Assembly: GCA_026120185.1 (NCBI GenBank)
Contig: JANUWF010001631.1
Span: 1,240,001-1,304,000 of the forward strand
From: Voacanga thouarsii
Taxonomy: Eukaryota > Streptophyta > Magnoliopsida > Gentianales > Apocynaceae
Length of the DNA stretch: 64,000 nt
Direction of reading: 5' to 3'
Each line of letters starts with the position of its first letter. The stretch's first letter is position 1. The position numbers were made by a program, and so were the translations under genes. Under the pieces are notes generated by a model that saw only the letters and a program-made list of their open reading frames with translations, did not search any database and was not told the DNA's origin. Positions 1-11,825 of the stretch are shown here, one piece after another.

Positions 1-875
1 TACTCCTACTGTGTTTAGAATTACTCCCCCTTACTCCCCATGTGTCTGTTTAGGGTCCAAACAAAAACTCACCAACAATTTTTATATGATCCAAAAATCT
101 GTATTACAAATCGCTCCTAATCACTCCTCCAAACTTTTCTCCCCTTTTTATCATCAGGCAAAAAAAGGAGTTAGAACCATTAACAAAGAAAAGAGATAAA
201 AAAAAAAAGATAAGTATTAGCAACATAAGTACTTGTAGCAATAGTATTAGAAAATAAGTAGCATAAAAAAAATATATATAGCAACAATAAGTACTGGAAG
301 TATTGTATAAAAAAAAAAATGGTCAGGAAAGTATGGAAATTTGATAGAAGGGGCATCAAGGAAATAGGTCAGTCAATTTTCTTCATGGCCTTAACACCAT
401 GTTTGTTAGTAGAGATTGCCATATCTCTCTGAATCACCACAGTCGCAGGCTGATCATCTGCACCATTCTTCTTGTGCTTTCTTGCTAGTCCACTGGATTT
501 CCTTTTGACTATGGCATGTTTCTGCTGCCAACCTCATGAACTACCATGTGCAACTAGTTCGTCCTGCGGTGGAGCAATTTCATCAGCAATGGTTGAAGTG
601 GTTGTGACAGTAGTAGTTGCAGTATTAGTATGGTCTTCAGTTCGCTAAACTAGGATAGCATTAACACCAGTAACCTTCTTAATTGATGGGAGAACAGTTG
701 CATGTTCTTGCTCTGGTAAAGGGACTTGATCTTTTGATACGACTGCAGTTTCTGCTGCAGTATCCTTCTTTGTTGTTTCAGATTGCTTCCCTTCCATGTT
801 GGTCAATCTAATTCCTAGATTCTGCAGTTCACCCTTAATTTCTGTACTTAGATCATCCAAATTGGCAGTCAAAAG
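1..875. repeat. Duplicated left flank of Copia A1
   Basis: This stretch aligns base for base, with scattered substitutions and small indels, to 55175-56060. Both copies stop at the sequence AAAAG, where a Copia A LTR begins. It therefore belongs to the locus into which element A inserted and was duplicated together with that element. The first 370 bases are AT-rich and show no gene on either strand. The remainder holds the end of minus-strand ORF P. The outer edge of the duplication lies outside the window. Confidence 0.85.
369..875 (-). pseudogene. ORF P, C-terminal part (copy 1), unknown protein
   Basis: Read on the minus strand, one frame runs from the A1 insertion point to a TGA at 369-371, about 165 codons. 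It is broken by two in-frame stops, at 645-647 and 534-536. The start of the fragment looks like a short amphipathic coiled coil (pattern LDDLSTEIKGELQNLG), followed by a Thr/Glu-rich linker and a basic Lys/Arg-rich tail. The copy at 55554-56055 shares the 534 stop. The TAG at 645 is a CAG in copy 2, which instead has a neighbouring TGA, so the frame decayed independently after duplication. The upstream half appears at 61901-62390. I do not recognise the family. Its place beside the G-type polypurine tract in copy 2 would fit an accessory ORF between pol and the 3-prime LTR, which is inference. Confidence 0.5.
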
Positions 876-2711
876 TGTCAAAATGTATGCCTCATTAGAC
901 TAGGTTTCTGATGTATTTTTGACTTGTATTAATAAAAGTATTTTTCTCAGAATTTATTTGTGAAATTTTCTTTATATTTTTGCACAATTTTATTGGAAAA
1001 GATCTATTATATTGAAGTAAATAGTTCATATAAGCGGAGGTCTTTCACAGTAAGATGTGGATCGTGGGATACTTAACATATAAACTATTGTTCTTAACCT
1101 GATGATGAGAATGAGAATCCCATCATGGAAAGGGTATTGTGTTATGAATTCCAAAGAAGGAATAGCTTACCTTTAGCCATTGAGTAGTCTACTCATTTCA
1201 TAACACAAGCGTATTTCAAATACGTAGAACTAGACTTGTAGTGGTGGTTTCGAAAAGTATTATGTGATAGAAATCAAGACTACTACTGCTACAGCGTAGA
1301 CTTGTACTCTACAGCTTAAGGATAAGTTGGTGGTCTGACGAAGCTAGAAATGTATTATTTGATATACTATAGTTGAGGTTCTTAAGAAGGACCAATATAT
1401 TTGTATATTGGGTATATGTGACTAGTTAGTCAAGATAGGCTTCTACAAGATAGTGTCTATACTATATCGCTCTTTGTGGTTGTTCAAATGATCTAGTTAT
1501 CCTGGGCCCTAGGGAACATGATTTGGATATTGGCTTTAGGGTAGCTCCCTTGGAAAGCTGGAACATTCTAAGAAGTCGTGGATCATTGGATTAGAAGTCT
1601 AAAGATGGTAGATGTCGTTTCAAGAGGTGTTAGTACACTATTTTCTTTCAAAATGAATGGCAATGTGTAAAGGAGTATATTTTAGTCATTTCATCTGTAG
1701 GTCGAAGACATAGCTAATGCAGTATTGTCCTTGAGGTAAATATTTCCTTATGGTAAAATTAGAAATTATTTAAAATGCAAAATACAACTATTTATATAGC
1801 AATGGTATTTTGGTAATTTTAGTAGCCAAAGTGATGTATCTTTTTGTTCCTCAAAATAGCCTGTAAGTCCTAATTATTTTAGTTCGAGGAAATAGTCACA
1901 ATGGAAAAAGGATTTTATTTTATTCAAGAAGTCTAATTTATTTTTTGGACTGGTATAAAATAAAAGGAATGAGCGAAATTAAATTTATTATCTAGTTTGA
2001 TTCGTTAATTAATTTTCAGGGCCTAAGCCCAGATTGAATAACTAGAAAAATTTACTTAGGTTTAAACTAGTTAATAAAAGTCTTAATTATTATTTTAGTT
2101 CATTTTGGCTCATTAATTATTTATAGGGTTATTTTAATAGGCACAGGAAATAAATAATTAATGGTTATTATTTTTGGACTCATTGGGTCCAAGAGTTGGG
2201 ATTACCCAAAACTCTTCTATTGATAACCTCTGGATGTTTGAAATATCAAAACATCGGGGTTGGGTTATCTTGGATATGAATATGAGTTTTTGTGTAGAGA
2301 AAAACAAAACACACGACAGACTAAAAAAAACCCCAGAGTCTCTGTTCTCTCTCTTTTTCTCGTTCTAATCTTCTTCTCCCCTTTTCCATCTTTTTATCTT
2401 TGCTAACTAATAGCAAAGAATCAAGAAGGACCATCCTCGCCTAGGTTATTTCACCAACATAGATAGGCAAAAGAGTATTCTGAGAAGCAAAAGTTTTGCG
2501 TACATGCCAAGAAGAAGCCGACGGATCTCTGGTTTCTTGCCGGAATCGTCATCAAGACTGGTAGCTGCTCTCGTGGTTGGTGCCTCGTCTTCTCAGCCAA
2601 ACCAAAAAAGGACACGTAAAGGTTAAAATTTTAATCTTCCACTGCGTCGTGTTCTTGTTTTTCTGGTAGCATTTCGTGCATTCATGTTCCTCTATTTTTT
2701 TCCTTTCTGCA
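876..2711 (+). repeat. 5-prime LTR of Copia A1
   Basis: The LTR begins TGTCAAAATG directly after the 5-bp target sequence AAAAG (871-875) and ends TTTCTGCA just before a primer-binding site. It pairs with the truncated 3-prime LTR at 21425-22478 and with the A2 LTRs at 56061 and 59993-61895. Length is 1836 bp. A possible TATA element (TATAAAATAAAAGG) lies near 1954; the same site in A2 reads AATAAAATAAAAGG. Divergence from its partners is clear by eye, so this is an old insertion. Confidence 0.9.
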
Positions 2712-2713
2712 AG

Positions 2714-2725
2714 TGGTATCAAAAC
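2714..2725 (+). other. Primer-binding site of Copia A1
   Basis: TGGTATCAAAAC starts two bases after the LTR end. It resembles the complement of the 3-prime end of plant initiator tRNA-Met (TGGTATCAGAGC), the usual minus-strand primer of Copia elements. Confidence 0.8.
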
Positions 2726-4389
2726 ATTTGTTTGAAAGGCTTAGGATAATGCATGCTAGGTAATAAAACCAAGCAAGACTACTTATAAAAAGATCATTCG
2801 CTGTTTTTGTTTTGGTTGATTTTCTGTACACCTCACCGTTGAAGTATAGAAGCCTCCATAAATTTTTCTTTACTAATTTGTTTAGCTTAGTGTAAGCCCA
2901 ATTTGAAATACTATAGGTGGTTTTTATGTTTTTTGGTGAAAAAATGTAACAAGAAATGGCCTTGGATGATTGCAAAGCATTAAAGAAGTGACCAGCAAAA
3001 TTTGCATATGAAATTCGCAACGAAATCTCGGTGAAGAAGATGGATCGAGCCGCAAGCCGAGCTGAGCCGGTCCTTTGGTGTGAGGGGAGCCAAGGCAGCC
3101 CACTACGGTCTGCTGCATTGGGTGCTCGTGCTCGTAGACCGTGGTCCATAGGTTTTCCCATGGGCCACGATCCAGTGTGGCGGGTGCACTGGACTATAAT
3201 TTTATTATTATTTTTTTTTTGTTTTTGGTCCCATACCAGGCGAAATTATTTTTATTGCAATAGTTAATATTTGTTGAATGTTTTGCATGAAAAATAATAG
3301 TAAAGGATATCAGGATTAAACAAGATCATCGATTAATTTACTTAATATGTTTAATTCTTTTATTTGGGCACTTAGGATTAAAAATAGAAAAGCATGAAAA
3401 CGTTTAGAGTTTTCCAGTATGCTAATTATTTTAATTCTTGTGTGCACTTTTATCAAAAACCAAAGTCTTTGGGAAATTTTATTTGACATGGAAAAATATT
3501 TTCCTTTAATTAAATAGTTATTTTAACTTAAGCAATAATTAATTCTTGGCTATTTTCTTAAAGATTTTTTAACCTTGACATAGAAAATATTATGGATTTA
3601 CAAATTTTTGTAAGTTAAAATAGAAAGCCATTTTAATTCTTTTTTGCAAAAGAAAAATTATTTTTGTCAAATAAAGCCTTGAGATCAAAATCTCTAGGAA
3701 TTTTTTAAATGGAAAAGTTTTGAAATTATTAATTTTTTTACTTAAATAAAATTAATCCATGAGAAAATATTTCTCAAATGATATAAACCTTGACATAAAT
3801 TTTTTTTTTTTATAGATTTAGACATTTTATTTTAAGTTAAAGGAGAACTAAAAAGGAATCTTTTAAATAATATTTTTTTCCAAGAAAACCCTTATTTAAA
3901 AAACTAAGTGGGAGAGGGGTTCCAATAGCCCCACGGCTTCCATCATGATCCTCATTAGAGATCATGGGTCTCCTCGCGTCACTCTGGGAGTAAACCCGTA
4001 TAGGATGGAGATAGCATAAGGATCTAGAACTAATGGAAGGATGTAATTGATAACTCGGGACACATACTATGATTGGCGGGCCCACGTTGGAGGTTATAGT
4101 GCGAGGTATGTTCATAGGAAATGAGAAGAAATGGCCATCCCCTCGATGGAGTTATCTTCTTGATCATTACCTAGAAGGGAAATTAATTTGTGGTGGTTAA
4201 CACACATAGCTTAGGAAACTATTAATCTTCCAAAGAAGCTATGTCAGTTTTCTAATAGCCAAATTAATCATGTTAAAGATAATAGTAATGGGGTTAGCTA
4301 TTATTAAGTTTAATATAAGGATAAAGTGCACAAAAATATTTTCTTTTTACAAACACTGAGAATTTTTTTTATTTTTCAAAATTTTAGAA
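2726..4389 (+). other. Untranslated leader of Copia A1
   Basis: This is about 1.66 kb between the primer-binding site and gag. It is mostly AT-rich with homopolymer runs. Two less AT-rich islands stand out: 3015-3190 and 3900-4130, the second containing the CCCGTATAGGATGGAGA-type leader text that I associate with long-leader plant Copia elements. Small ORFs here (for example 3031-3267 on plus and 2682-3161 on minus) show no protein family and are treated as chance. Confidence 0.6.
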
Positions 4390-5170
4390 ATGGTTGGTGA
4401 AGGATCTTTCAGTCCCTTGGCCGTTATTTTCCGTGAGAATAAGCTAACGGGTCCAAACTATGTCGACTAGAAAATCAACTTGGACATAATACTCACAGTT
4501 GAAGAGTATAAGTATATCCTATACGAGACCTGAACACAGAGGAGCATGAGACTGAAAATGTATGGAAGAAGGCTGATGAAATGGTCCGATGCTATATGTT
4601 AGCCTCCATGTCAGATGTGCAAAAGTCTAAACATGAGCACATAGCTACTGCATATGATATTAGCACATCTCTAGCCACAATGTTCGTGGATAAGAACTAG
4701 CTCGCAAGATAGGAGGCTCTTAAAAGGATCATAAACACTAAGATGGCTGAGAGAGCATCAGTCAGAGAGTATATGCTCAAGATGATTGTTGTTTTCAAGG
4801 AAGCAGAAGTCTTGGGGAGTGTTATTAACCTCGAGAGCTAAGTGGACATGGTTCTCGAATCTTTGCCGAGCTCATTCACTCAGTTCAAGTTGAATTATAA
4901 CATGAACAAGTTAAACATGGGTTTAACTGAGTTAATGAAAGAGCTCTAGGTGGGAGAGAAGGTCATGAAGCCACAAGCTAGAGCCATGATGGCTTCTTTT
5001 TCGAGAACTGGGCCCAAGCTCAGAAATTATAAGAAAAAGAAGGGAAATGAGGTGCCTCAGCGCAAGTCCCAGTCCAAAGATAAACCCATAGGCAAATGCT
5101 TCAAGTGTGGGAAGAAGGGACACTGAAAAAAAAAAGGTGTCCAAATCTTCATGCCCAGAAAAACCCCACA
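4390..5170 (+). pseudogene. Copia A1 gag (nucleocapsid) pseudogene
   Basis: The ATG at 4390 opens a typical plant Copia gag N-terminus ending ENKLTGPNYVD, where the usual next Trp codon is a stop (TAG). Gag-like sequence continues in shifted frames through a segment resembling the UBN2/retrotran_gag region (SSFTQFKLNYNMNKL near 4865-4915). It reaches a CCHC zinc knuckle at 5097-5145 (CFKCGKKGH then a stop, then RCP). The Trp expected after the His is TGA. Gag would form the virus-like particle. With several frameshifts and stops it cannot make a full protein. Confidence 0.85.
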
Positions 5171-5770
5171 GGTAATATTCTCTATCTAGAATCTATATCA
5201 ATGTTTGGATCAACTTTCACTTGGATTATTGATTCAGGAGCCATTGATCATATCTGTAACTCCTTGTAGGGGTTTAAGAAGGTTAGAAGACTACAGAAGG
5301 GCGAATATAGACTACGCGTGGGAAATGGAGCACAAGTTTGGGCCCTTGCGGTGGAAGAACTAGAACTTACTTTTGATTGTAATAGTATGGTTATTTTGAA
5401 GGATTTTTTATTTTTTTTGTTCCTGGTTTTAGATAGAATTTAATTTCAGTTGCAAAACTAATCAATCAAGGATATTTTGTTTCTTTTCAATCTGGTATTA
5501 CTATTAGTAGAAATGGAGAAGTTATATGTACTAGGCACATGCATGAAAATTTATTCTTCATTAATCCTATTAACAATCAATTGAAAAACACTCAATCAGA
5601 ACTTTTAAATTGGAAGAGAACGACCAATGTTAATGACTCATATCTTTGGCGTTTAAGGTTGGGCTATATTGACTCAACCAAGATTCAGAGGTTAATCCAT
5701 GATGGGCCTTTAGGCTCATTGAGATTGGAAAGTTAGCCTCAGTGTAAATCCTGTCTTATAGGAAAAATGA
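5171..5770 (+). pseudogene. Copia A1 protease and GAG-pre-integrase pseudogene
   Basis: The aspartic protease is recognised from WIIDSGAIDHIC at about 5222-5257, with the catalytic DSG triad near 5231. It is followed by a broken glycine-rich flap region. The GAG-pre-integrase domain follows (LWRLRLGYIDSTKIQRL, about 5644-5695), ending with a CX2C pair in PQCKSCLIGKMT. Stops interrupt the frame after RVGNGAQVWALAVEE and at the end of the pre-integrase domain. In the family, protease releases Gag, protease, integrase and RT from one polyprotein. This copy is dead. Confidence 0.85.
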
Positions 5771-6720
5771 CCAAAAGGTCCTTTATCGAAAAGGCGGATA
5801 GAGCCAAGGAAGCATTGAGTCTTGTTCATGCTGATGTGCATGGTCCTTCATCTTTGCTAGCAATAGGGGGGTTTGTGTGGCTCATCACTTTCATAGATGA
5901 TTGTACGAGGTATGGTTACGTTTATCTGATGAGACGCAAGTATGACTCTTTTGACAAGTTCAAAGGGTTTAAAGCTGAAGTGGAGCACCAAATGGGCAAG
6001 CTAATCAAGACCTTATGATCAGATCATGGTAGAGAATACTTCTTTGGTGAATTCAAGGACTACATGGTGCATCATGGAATAGTATCCCAACTCTCTGTGT
6101 TAGGGACATCCCAGCAGAATGGAGTAGCTGACAGAAAGAACAAGACATTAATGGAAATGGTTCAAAGCATGATGTCTTATGCTACTCTTCTAGTATTTTT
6201 TTAGGGATATGCCCTAGAAATAGTGGCATATATTCTCAATTTGGTGCCTTCTAAGTCAGTACCTAGGACACCTTATGAAATGTGATCCGAGAGTAAGCCA
6301 AGTCTAAATCATCTTAAGATATGGGGTTGTTCAGCTTATGTACTGATCAAAAGAGACAAGTTAGAACCAAGATCAGAATTATGCTATTTTGTAGGGTGTC
6401 CAAAAGGTACAAAGGATGGTTACTTTTATCATCCCAAGGAGCAGAAAGTACTCACGAGTACTAATGCTAGATACTTGGGGGATGAACAAAGTACATCAAC
6501 TAAAGGTTCAACAAAGTTGGAACTGGAAGAGAAGTTATCTTCTGAATCAACTTCTCCTAACCCAATTATAGAACAAGAAGAGGCACAGCCTCATGAACCT
6601 ATACAATTGGAGCCTCGTTGTAGTGGGAGGATATTTAGGGCTCAGAAAGATGGACTGGAGAGGCTTTTGACCTAGTCTTAGACCATCAAGAACAATATTT
6701 CACTATATACGAAGAGGCTA
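5771..6720 (+). pseudogene. Copia A1 integrase pseudogene
   Basis: The integrase core is visible as LSLVHADVHGP (first catalytic Asp, near 5840), then SDHGREYF (second Asp, near 6020), then NGVADRKNKTL. In this last motif the catalytic Glu of the usual AER(K/R)NRTL is Asp (GAC at 6130-6132). The GKGYFYH-like segment near 6400 and the acidic linker to RT (6475-6690) follow in Copia order. In-frame stops occur at the end of the LIKTL segment, in the LLVFF stretch and after TPYEM. Integrase would insert the cDNA. The combination of stops and the E-to-D change makes this copy inactive. Confidence 0.85.
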
Positions 6721-7776
6721 TTACTAATGCCGATGCAAACCTATAGCATAAAGTAATGAAAGCTGAGATTGAGTCTATGCACTTCAATCTGGTTTGGGAT
6801 CTTGTAGCTTCACCAGAAGGAATAAAACCCATTAGGTGTAAATGGGTTTACACGAGGAAGAGGGGAGTAGATGAGAATATGGAAACCTTCAAAGCTAGAC
6901 TTGTGGTGAAAGGGTATACTCTGAAAGAAGGGATCGACTATGAGATATGGCAAATTCTTAAGGCCATCCGTATCTTCCTTGCCATCGCATATCTTTATAA
7001 CTACGAGATATGGTAAATGGATGTCAAGATGACATTTTTAAATGGCCATCTTAGTGAAGACATTTATATGTCCCAACCAGATGGCTTTATTGCTAAAGGG
7101 TAAGAACATATGGTTTGTAAGTTTAAGAAATCTATTTAGAGACTTAAGCAGGCATCCAGAGCATGGAACATTAATTTCGATGAGATTGTAACGTCTTATG
7201 TTTTCAGTCAAAATGAGGATAAACCATGTGTGTATAGGAAACTGGAAGGCATAAATGTGATTTTTCTTATCCTATATGTGGATGACATTCTACCCATTGG
7301 AAATGATGTAGCGACACTATCATCTACTAACGTTTGGCTATCTAGTCAATTTAGTATGAAGAACTTGGGTAATGCCAGTTACACTCTCAGAATAAAGTTT
7401 TTTAGAAATAGGAAGTAGAAAATGTTAGGTTTATCCCAAGCTACATACATTGACAAGATGTTAGCCAAGTATAACAGGAACTTATGTAAGGGGGCAATGA
7501 TCCCTTGTAGATATGCGTTGTCTTTTTTTTCAATGGACTGTCCAAAGTATCAAGAAGAAAAATATAGGATGAGTAGGATTCCCTATGCTTCGGCTGAGGG
7601 AAGTCTCATGTATGCCACGCTATGTACTAGGTCAGATATCTGCTTTGCCGTAGGCAAAGTCAGCAGATATCAGTCAAACCTCAGGGAGGTTCATTGGCAG
7701 GCTATAAAGTATATTCTTAACTATCTCAAAGGTACAATTGATTATATGCTGGTTTACATAGCTGATGACTTGGTTC
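6721..7776 (+). pseudogene. Copia A1 reverse transcriptase and start of RNase H, split by D
   Basis: The RVT_2 domain runs from NLVWDLVASPEGIKPIRCKWVY (about 6785-6850) through the catalytic YVDD at 7275-7286. It continues into the Copia RT-RNase H connection (YASAEGSLMYATLCTRSDI and LKGTIDYMLVY). Stops occur before MDVKM, within the KKSI.RLKQASRAW segment and after FFRNRK. A small deletion removed the usual ETFSPV segment after GIDYE. The frame stops at 7776, where element D was inserted. RNase H resumes at 20917. GGTTC at 7772-7776 is repeated at 20917-20921. Confidence 0.88.
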
Positions 7777-9251
7777 TAATGCGTATTTACTTGGGTATAA
7801 AAATCACATAAAAACTAAGCACATTCCCAATCAAGTTTATATTAAAACGTTAAACCCAAATTACACATATGAACAAGCATACTCATCATTAACATAGCAT
7901 AGAGTTCAAACGAGTGTCGATCCTTCAGAAACAAGTATACACTAATCACCTTTCTTTCATTGTTTAACCGACTCCATAAAGTAAAAAAAATTAAATAAAA
8001 ATAAAATAAAATAAAATATATATATGTCAAGGATGTAAAATTATGTAACTTAAACCATTGTTTTGAAAAACATGATCCTAAAGTATTTAATTATTATCAT
8101 AACTAATTATTCCATTGGCATGATGAAGGATAATATAGATTCACTTCTTTGTCCAATCCATGAATCCCTATCTTCTAGGAAATTTAGCATCACATATCCT
8201 GTCTCAACCAGTCATACCCAAAAGATGCATTAACCATAGTCCTTGATTTAATTCCAATGAATCCATTTCCTGGCAGACATTAATTAACCTTGAATTACTT
8301 TGTCCCTACTCTTAACCCCTTTATCCAAGCAAGTTAAAAGCTAACAACTGCGAAACTAATGAATTGAAACCGCTATCAACCCTTTTGTCCAAGCAAGTTA
8401 ATGGAAAGACCCAACCAATTAATCTCGTAATAAGCACAAGTAATCAAATACAAAGAATAACAATTAATTAATCAAAAGATCAAATAACTCTAAAAATTAT
8501 GACTATCTAAAACAGTGTCAAATTATAATAAAATAATTAATACATCATTGTCAAGAAAAAGAAAACAAAGTAAAAGAAAGCACCCATAGACTAGCCTCAT
8601 TCTTCTTCCTTTGAAGATCTTCTTGCATAACCCTCCTTGAATTGAAGAATTCCTCCTTTAATTGATTGATTTTCTGTAATGATTAGTGAATTCTCTCTTT
8701 TTCCCCTGTGTTTTTCCACTATTTATAGGCTTGGGAAGTGCCTAAACTCGTTGGTACAATGTTCTTGGCTAAATAGAAGTTGGAAGATACTAAAACTCCA
8801 CAGATTACCAAAAATCATATAGAAAAAATCGAGCACCACCTTGACTTCAGGTCACAGTCGGCGCCGGTTGTGTTCTGGTTCTCCACTTATTCATCGATGC
8901 TTTTTCGAATTCCGCACAATGTACTCCAGAATGCAGCCGGCGCCGCATTAGCTACTGGAGCTGGCGCGGGTTCCACTCTGTTTCATTCTTTTTTCACTAA
9001 TTTTTGTCGCTTCGAAGTTCGTGCAAATGGTGGATGGCCGGCACCAGTTCTTCTGTCCTAGCCGGCGCTGCCTCTAATCTGTTTTGTGACGTTTTCTCTT
9101 TGTTTTACCCAAAAAATCTGAAATAATGGACAAAATACCTTTCCAATGGTAAAATCTTAACTATGAAGAAATATGACTAGTTATTGAACAAAATGTATCA
9201 CAAAAGAGCGTCAAATAACTAGGAAAAATATAACTAATTTTGCCCCTATCA
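7777..9251 (-). repeat. 3-prime LTR of element D
   Basis: This 1475-bp minus-strand LTR has its start (TGATAGGGGC) at 9251. It is preceded on the minus strand by a GCTAAGTGTGGGGGAG polypurine tract. The part 8685-9251 matches 20346-20916, and 8039-9251 matches 58221-59484. It contains several GCCGGCGCC-like GC-rich motifs between 8855 and 9070 in an otherwise AT-rich sequence. The plus-strand ORF 8780-9061 lies across this module and is not a gene. Confidence 0.85.
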
Positions 9252-11109
9252 TACTCCCCCACACTTAGCTTTTTGCTTTCCTCAAGCAAAATGTCAAAGA
9301 CAAGTAGGAAAACACAAGGTTTAATCAATCACTCGATCAATTTCAAAATAATATTTCCAACGCTTCCTTCATTCAAGAACATAAAACACATTCTCTACAT
9401 CTTTTATAACAAACGCAAGACTTGTGTAAGTGAATAATGACTTAGTAGAACAATCCCCATACTTTATAATATTCTCAAACCATTGGAAAGAATTTAGTTC
9501 AAAAAGAATATGCATTCCATAGGCTTACTTTTCATACACTCTCTCCACTAATCTGAGACATATCTTGATTCTACTTAGGTCAAGTAGGACTTTCAAGCTT
9601 GTAATGTAAGGCTAAAGGTTTGTAATGTAGCTTATCAAACGAAGGATATAGGAGAATCAAAAATCAAAGAAACTGAGAGTTCACACGAAAAAGATAAACA
9701 AATGAATCAATAATTTCCAAACTCTTATTACTTTCCTATTCCAGAAATCAATCAAACTATAGCCTTCTTCAGCAATTACAACTCAACTCAAGCAAATCCT
9801 TCATTTTCTCTTTTTTTTTCCTTTTTTTTTTCATCACCACTTCTCTATTTCTTTCATAAGATCACTCAAATTTCCAGCAATGGTGTCAAGTACTTTATAT
9901 GACCTGAACTTTTACAGCTCAATCACCATCCCTTTTGTGATCTTTCGTCTCTCTTTTTCTTTCAAAGATTTTTCTTTTCTTTCCTTTCTCTCTTCTTTCC
10001 ACTCTTACTCCTGCTTTTCTTTTCTTTCCCAATTTCTTTCTTTCCACCTTTTCTAGTAGTTGTTTCTTTTCTTCTCTTGTTTTCAATCGCTCTTCTCTTT
10101 TTCTTCTCTTTCTTTTTTTTTCTTTCCAGCTCAATTCACTATTGATACATGACTGAAAGTAACAAGTCATGATCTTTTTTGAGTATTCTTCCTCAATATT
10201 CTCTTACATATACTTTCATCCATCAAGAGCATAAAGATTTAAAAAATTATTCAAACTCTGAAAAAAAAGAATGGACAAAATATTGTGATGGGTTTTAATG
10301 AAAGAAAACAATAATTTAGGCTCAAAATAGGCACTAGAGATAATATAACAATAGGTAGGCTTGAAAAGCTCAAACTATCCAAAGAAGGCCTATCATCATC
10401 ATCATCATCATCCCTAAGTTAAATCATGACTGTCTTTCTTATTTCGCCTCGAGAGGTATTCAAGTAAGTTCTAGAATGCTCCATGAATTTTAGTAGAAAA
10501 ATAGGTTTAAGAACAATGCAAAGCATTAGATCAAGAACTACTTCGTCCAAGTGCATGCAAAAAGTCATGCATATGCCATAAATGATCTAGAACATATGCT
10601 CTATAATCCATCATAAAGACATGTATTAAAATATAGTTGGAAATCTCAAGGAAAGTCTGAAAAAGTTTGAAAAATTTTCGCTTAAAATGTGCTCCCAAGA
10701 AGGCTAAAGTATATGTATAGAAGACTTGTCAATCAAATAACTCCCCCACACTTAAAATGGACATTGACCTCAATGGCCAAATAAATATAACTTGGAATAA
10801 ACAATGCTAAGGGACCAAAAATATAAAGGAGAAGAGATAAGAAAAACAAACTTCCATTCATTGGGCATTGTGCTGTACAAGAGTTGAATGCTTGAAGAAC
10901 GAGGCATTGGCAAAGTACCTAAAAAAAGAAAAATACAAAAGAGCACACCAAAGCATAAAAACTAGAAAAGAAAATAAAGCTAAAAACAAAAGAAAGATAA
11001 TAGTACAAATAAAGGAAGAAAGTAAAAACTACAGAAAAGAAAAAGAAAAAAAAACATTAAGAGAGAAAGGAAAACTAAGAGTGATCGAGAAAATATAGAC
11101 AATCATCAT
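9252..11109 (-). other. 3-prime untranslated part of element D
   Basis: On the minus strand this is 1.86 kb between the ORF end and the LTR. At 10735-10775 it carries the box CATTGAGGTCAATGTCC followed by TTTAAGTGTGGGGGAG. Plant Athila/Tat-type elements have the same box, and the plus-strand Ty3 relic here has it at 63028-63062. A second polypurine tract adjoins the LTR. The stretch 9800-10140 is almost pure pyrimidine on the plus strand. The Lys/Arg-rich ORFs it yields on either strand are low-complexity artefacts. Confidence 0.6.
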
Positions 11110-11825
11110 TAGTCCTCCTCATCATCATCATTCTCATCATCATCAGCTAATGTAGAAGCTCCCTCACCACCTTGTGGTCCATAAGACTGCTGCCTCAATT
11201 CGGCCAATACTAGCTTGCCGTCTTGTCATGTCATCTATAGTACTCTACAAGCATATGAGCACCTCCATTTGCTGGTCTAGTCGCCCCAACACGGTTGACT
11301 TAAAGTTAATCCGGGGCTGGGACAGAGAATTTCTAGCTCGTGCACGTGTCGGTGGTGGTGGTTGCTCCTCCTCCACTGTAGGTGGCATTACCTGTCTGGG
11401 ATATCTGACCTCGAAGGGAGTTAGCCACTTCTTCAACTCCCGGTTATACTTGTACCCGCAACTCATAAGAGTTTGCTCAATCACCATATCGTGTTCAGTG
11501 GTAGCCTCCATCAGTTCTCCCCCAAGACTAACACCAAAGTCTTTTAGAATTTTCATTATAACCTAGGGGAAAACGAAGGCTTTTATGGAGAGACGATGAT
11601 GAACAACATCCCTAATGGATTGAATGATCAAAGGTGTAAGAGGGATAGGTAGTGTGTTCATCATCCTATGCAGAATGTAAGTGTCAATAAGTGTAGTCTC
11701 ATTGAAACCACTAGCACGGGGTACAACATTGAACCCAAACATATAGACTAGAACTCTAAAGTTGGCGGCCAGTTCATTGTTTGAATAGAAACTATTAGCT
11801 TGAAAGGCATTATGCTTATATAATC
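11110..11825 (-). pseudogene. Element D ORF, main part (plant retroelement accessory/gag-like protein)
   Basis: Reading the minus strand from the E insertion point, one frame runs YKHNAFQANSFYSNNEL through YILHRMMNTLPIPLTPLII. It continues into a domain with LKDFGVSLGGE, MSCGYKYNREL and KKWLTPFEVRYPRQ. A proline and acidic segment (EEEQPPPPTRARAR) and a coiled stretch (VLGRLDQQMEVL) follow. After a stop and a frameshift near 11190-11260 it ends in an acid run (DDDENDDDEED) with two stops at about 11110. The architecture resembles proteins often labelled putative plant transposon protein. I do not know their biochemical role. The frame joins 20189-20345 exactly when E and one TAATC copy are removed. 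Confidence 0.6.

Noticed and set aside
3031..3267. Short ORFs on both strands over a GC-rich island
   Set aside because: They lie in the Copia A1 leader, overlap each other antisense, and resemble no protein.
9919..10170. Lys/Arg/Glu-rich minus-strand ORF of 83 codons
   Set aside because: It is a translation of a nearly pure purine strand in the untranslated part of element D; any frame gives K/R/E, and no domain or start context supports it.
10388..10412. CAT triplet run and other short simple repeats considered as possible CRISPR-like or satellite arrays
   Set aside because: No spaced direct repeats are present and the runs are plain microsatellites.
11174..11566. Plus-strand ORF of 130 codons
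   Set aside because: It is antisense to the D ORF, which has compositional and frame continuity with 20189-20345.
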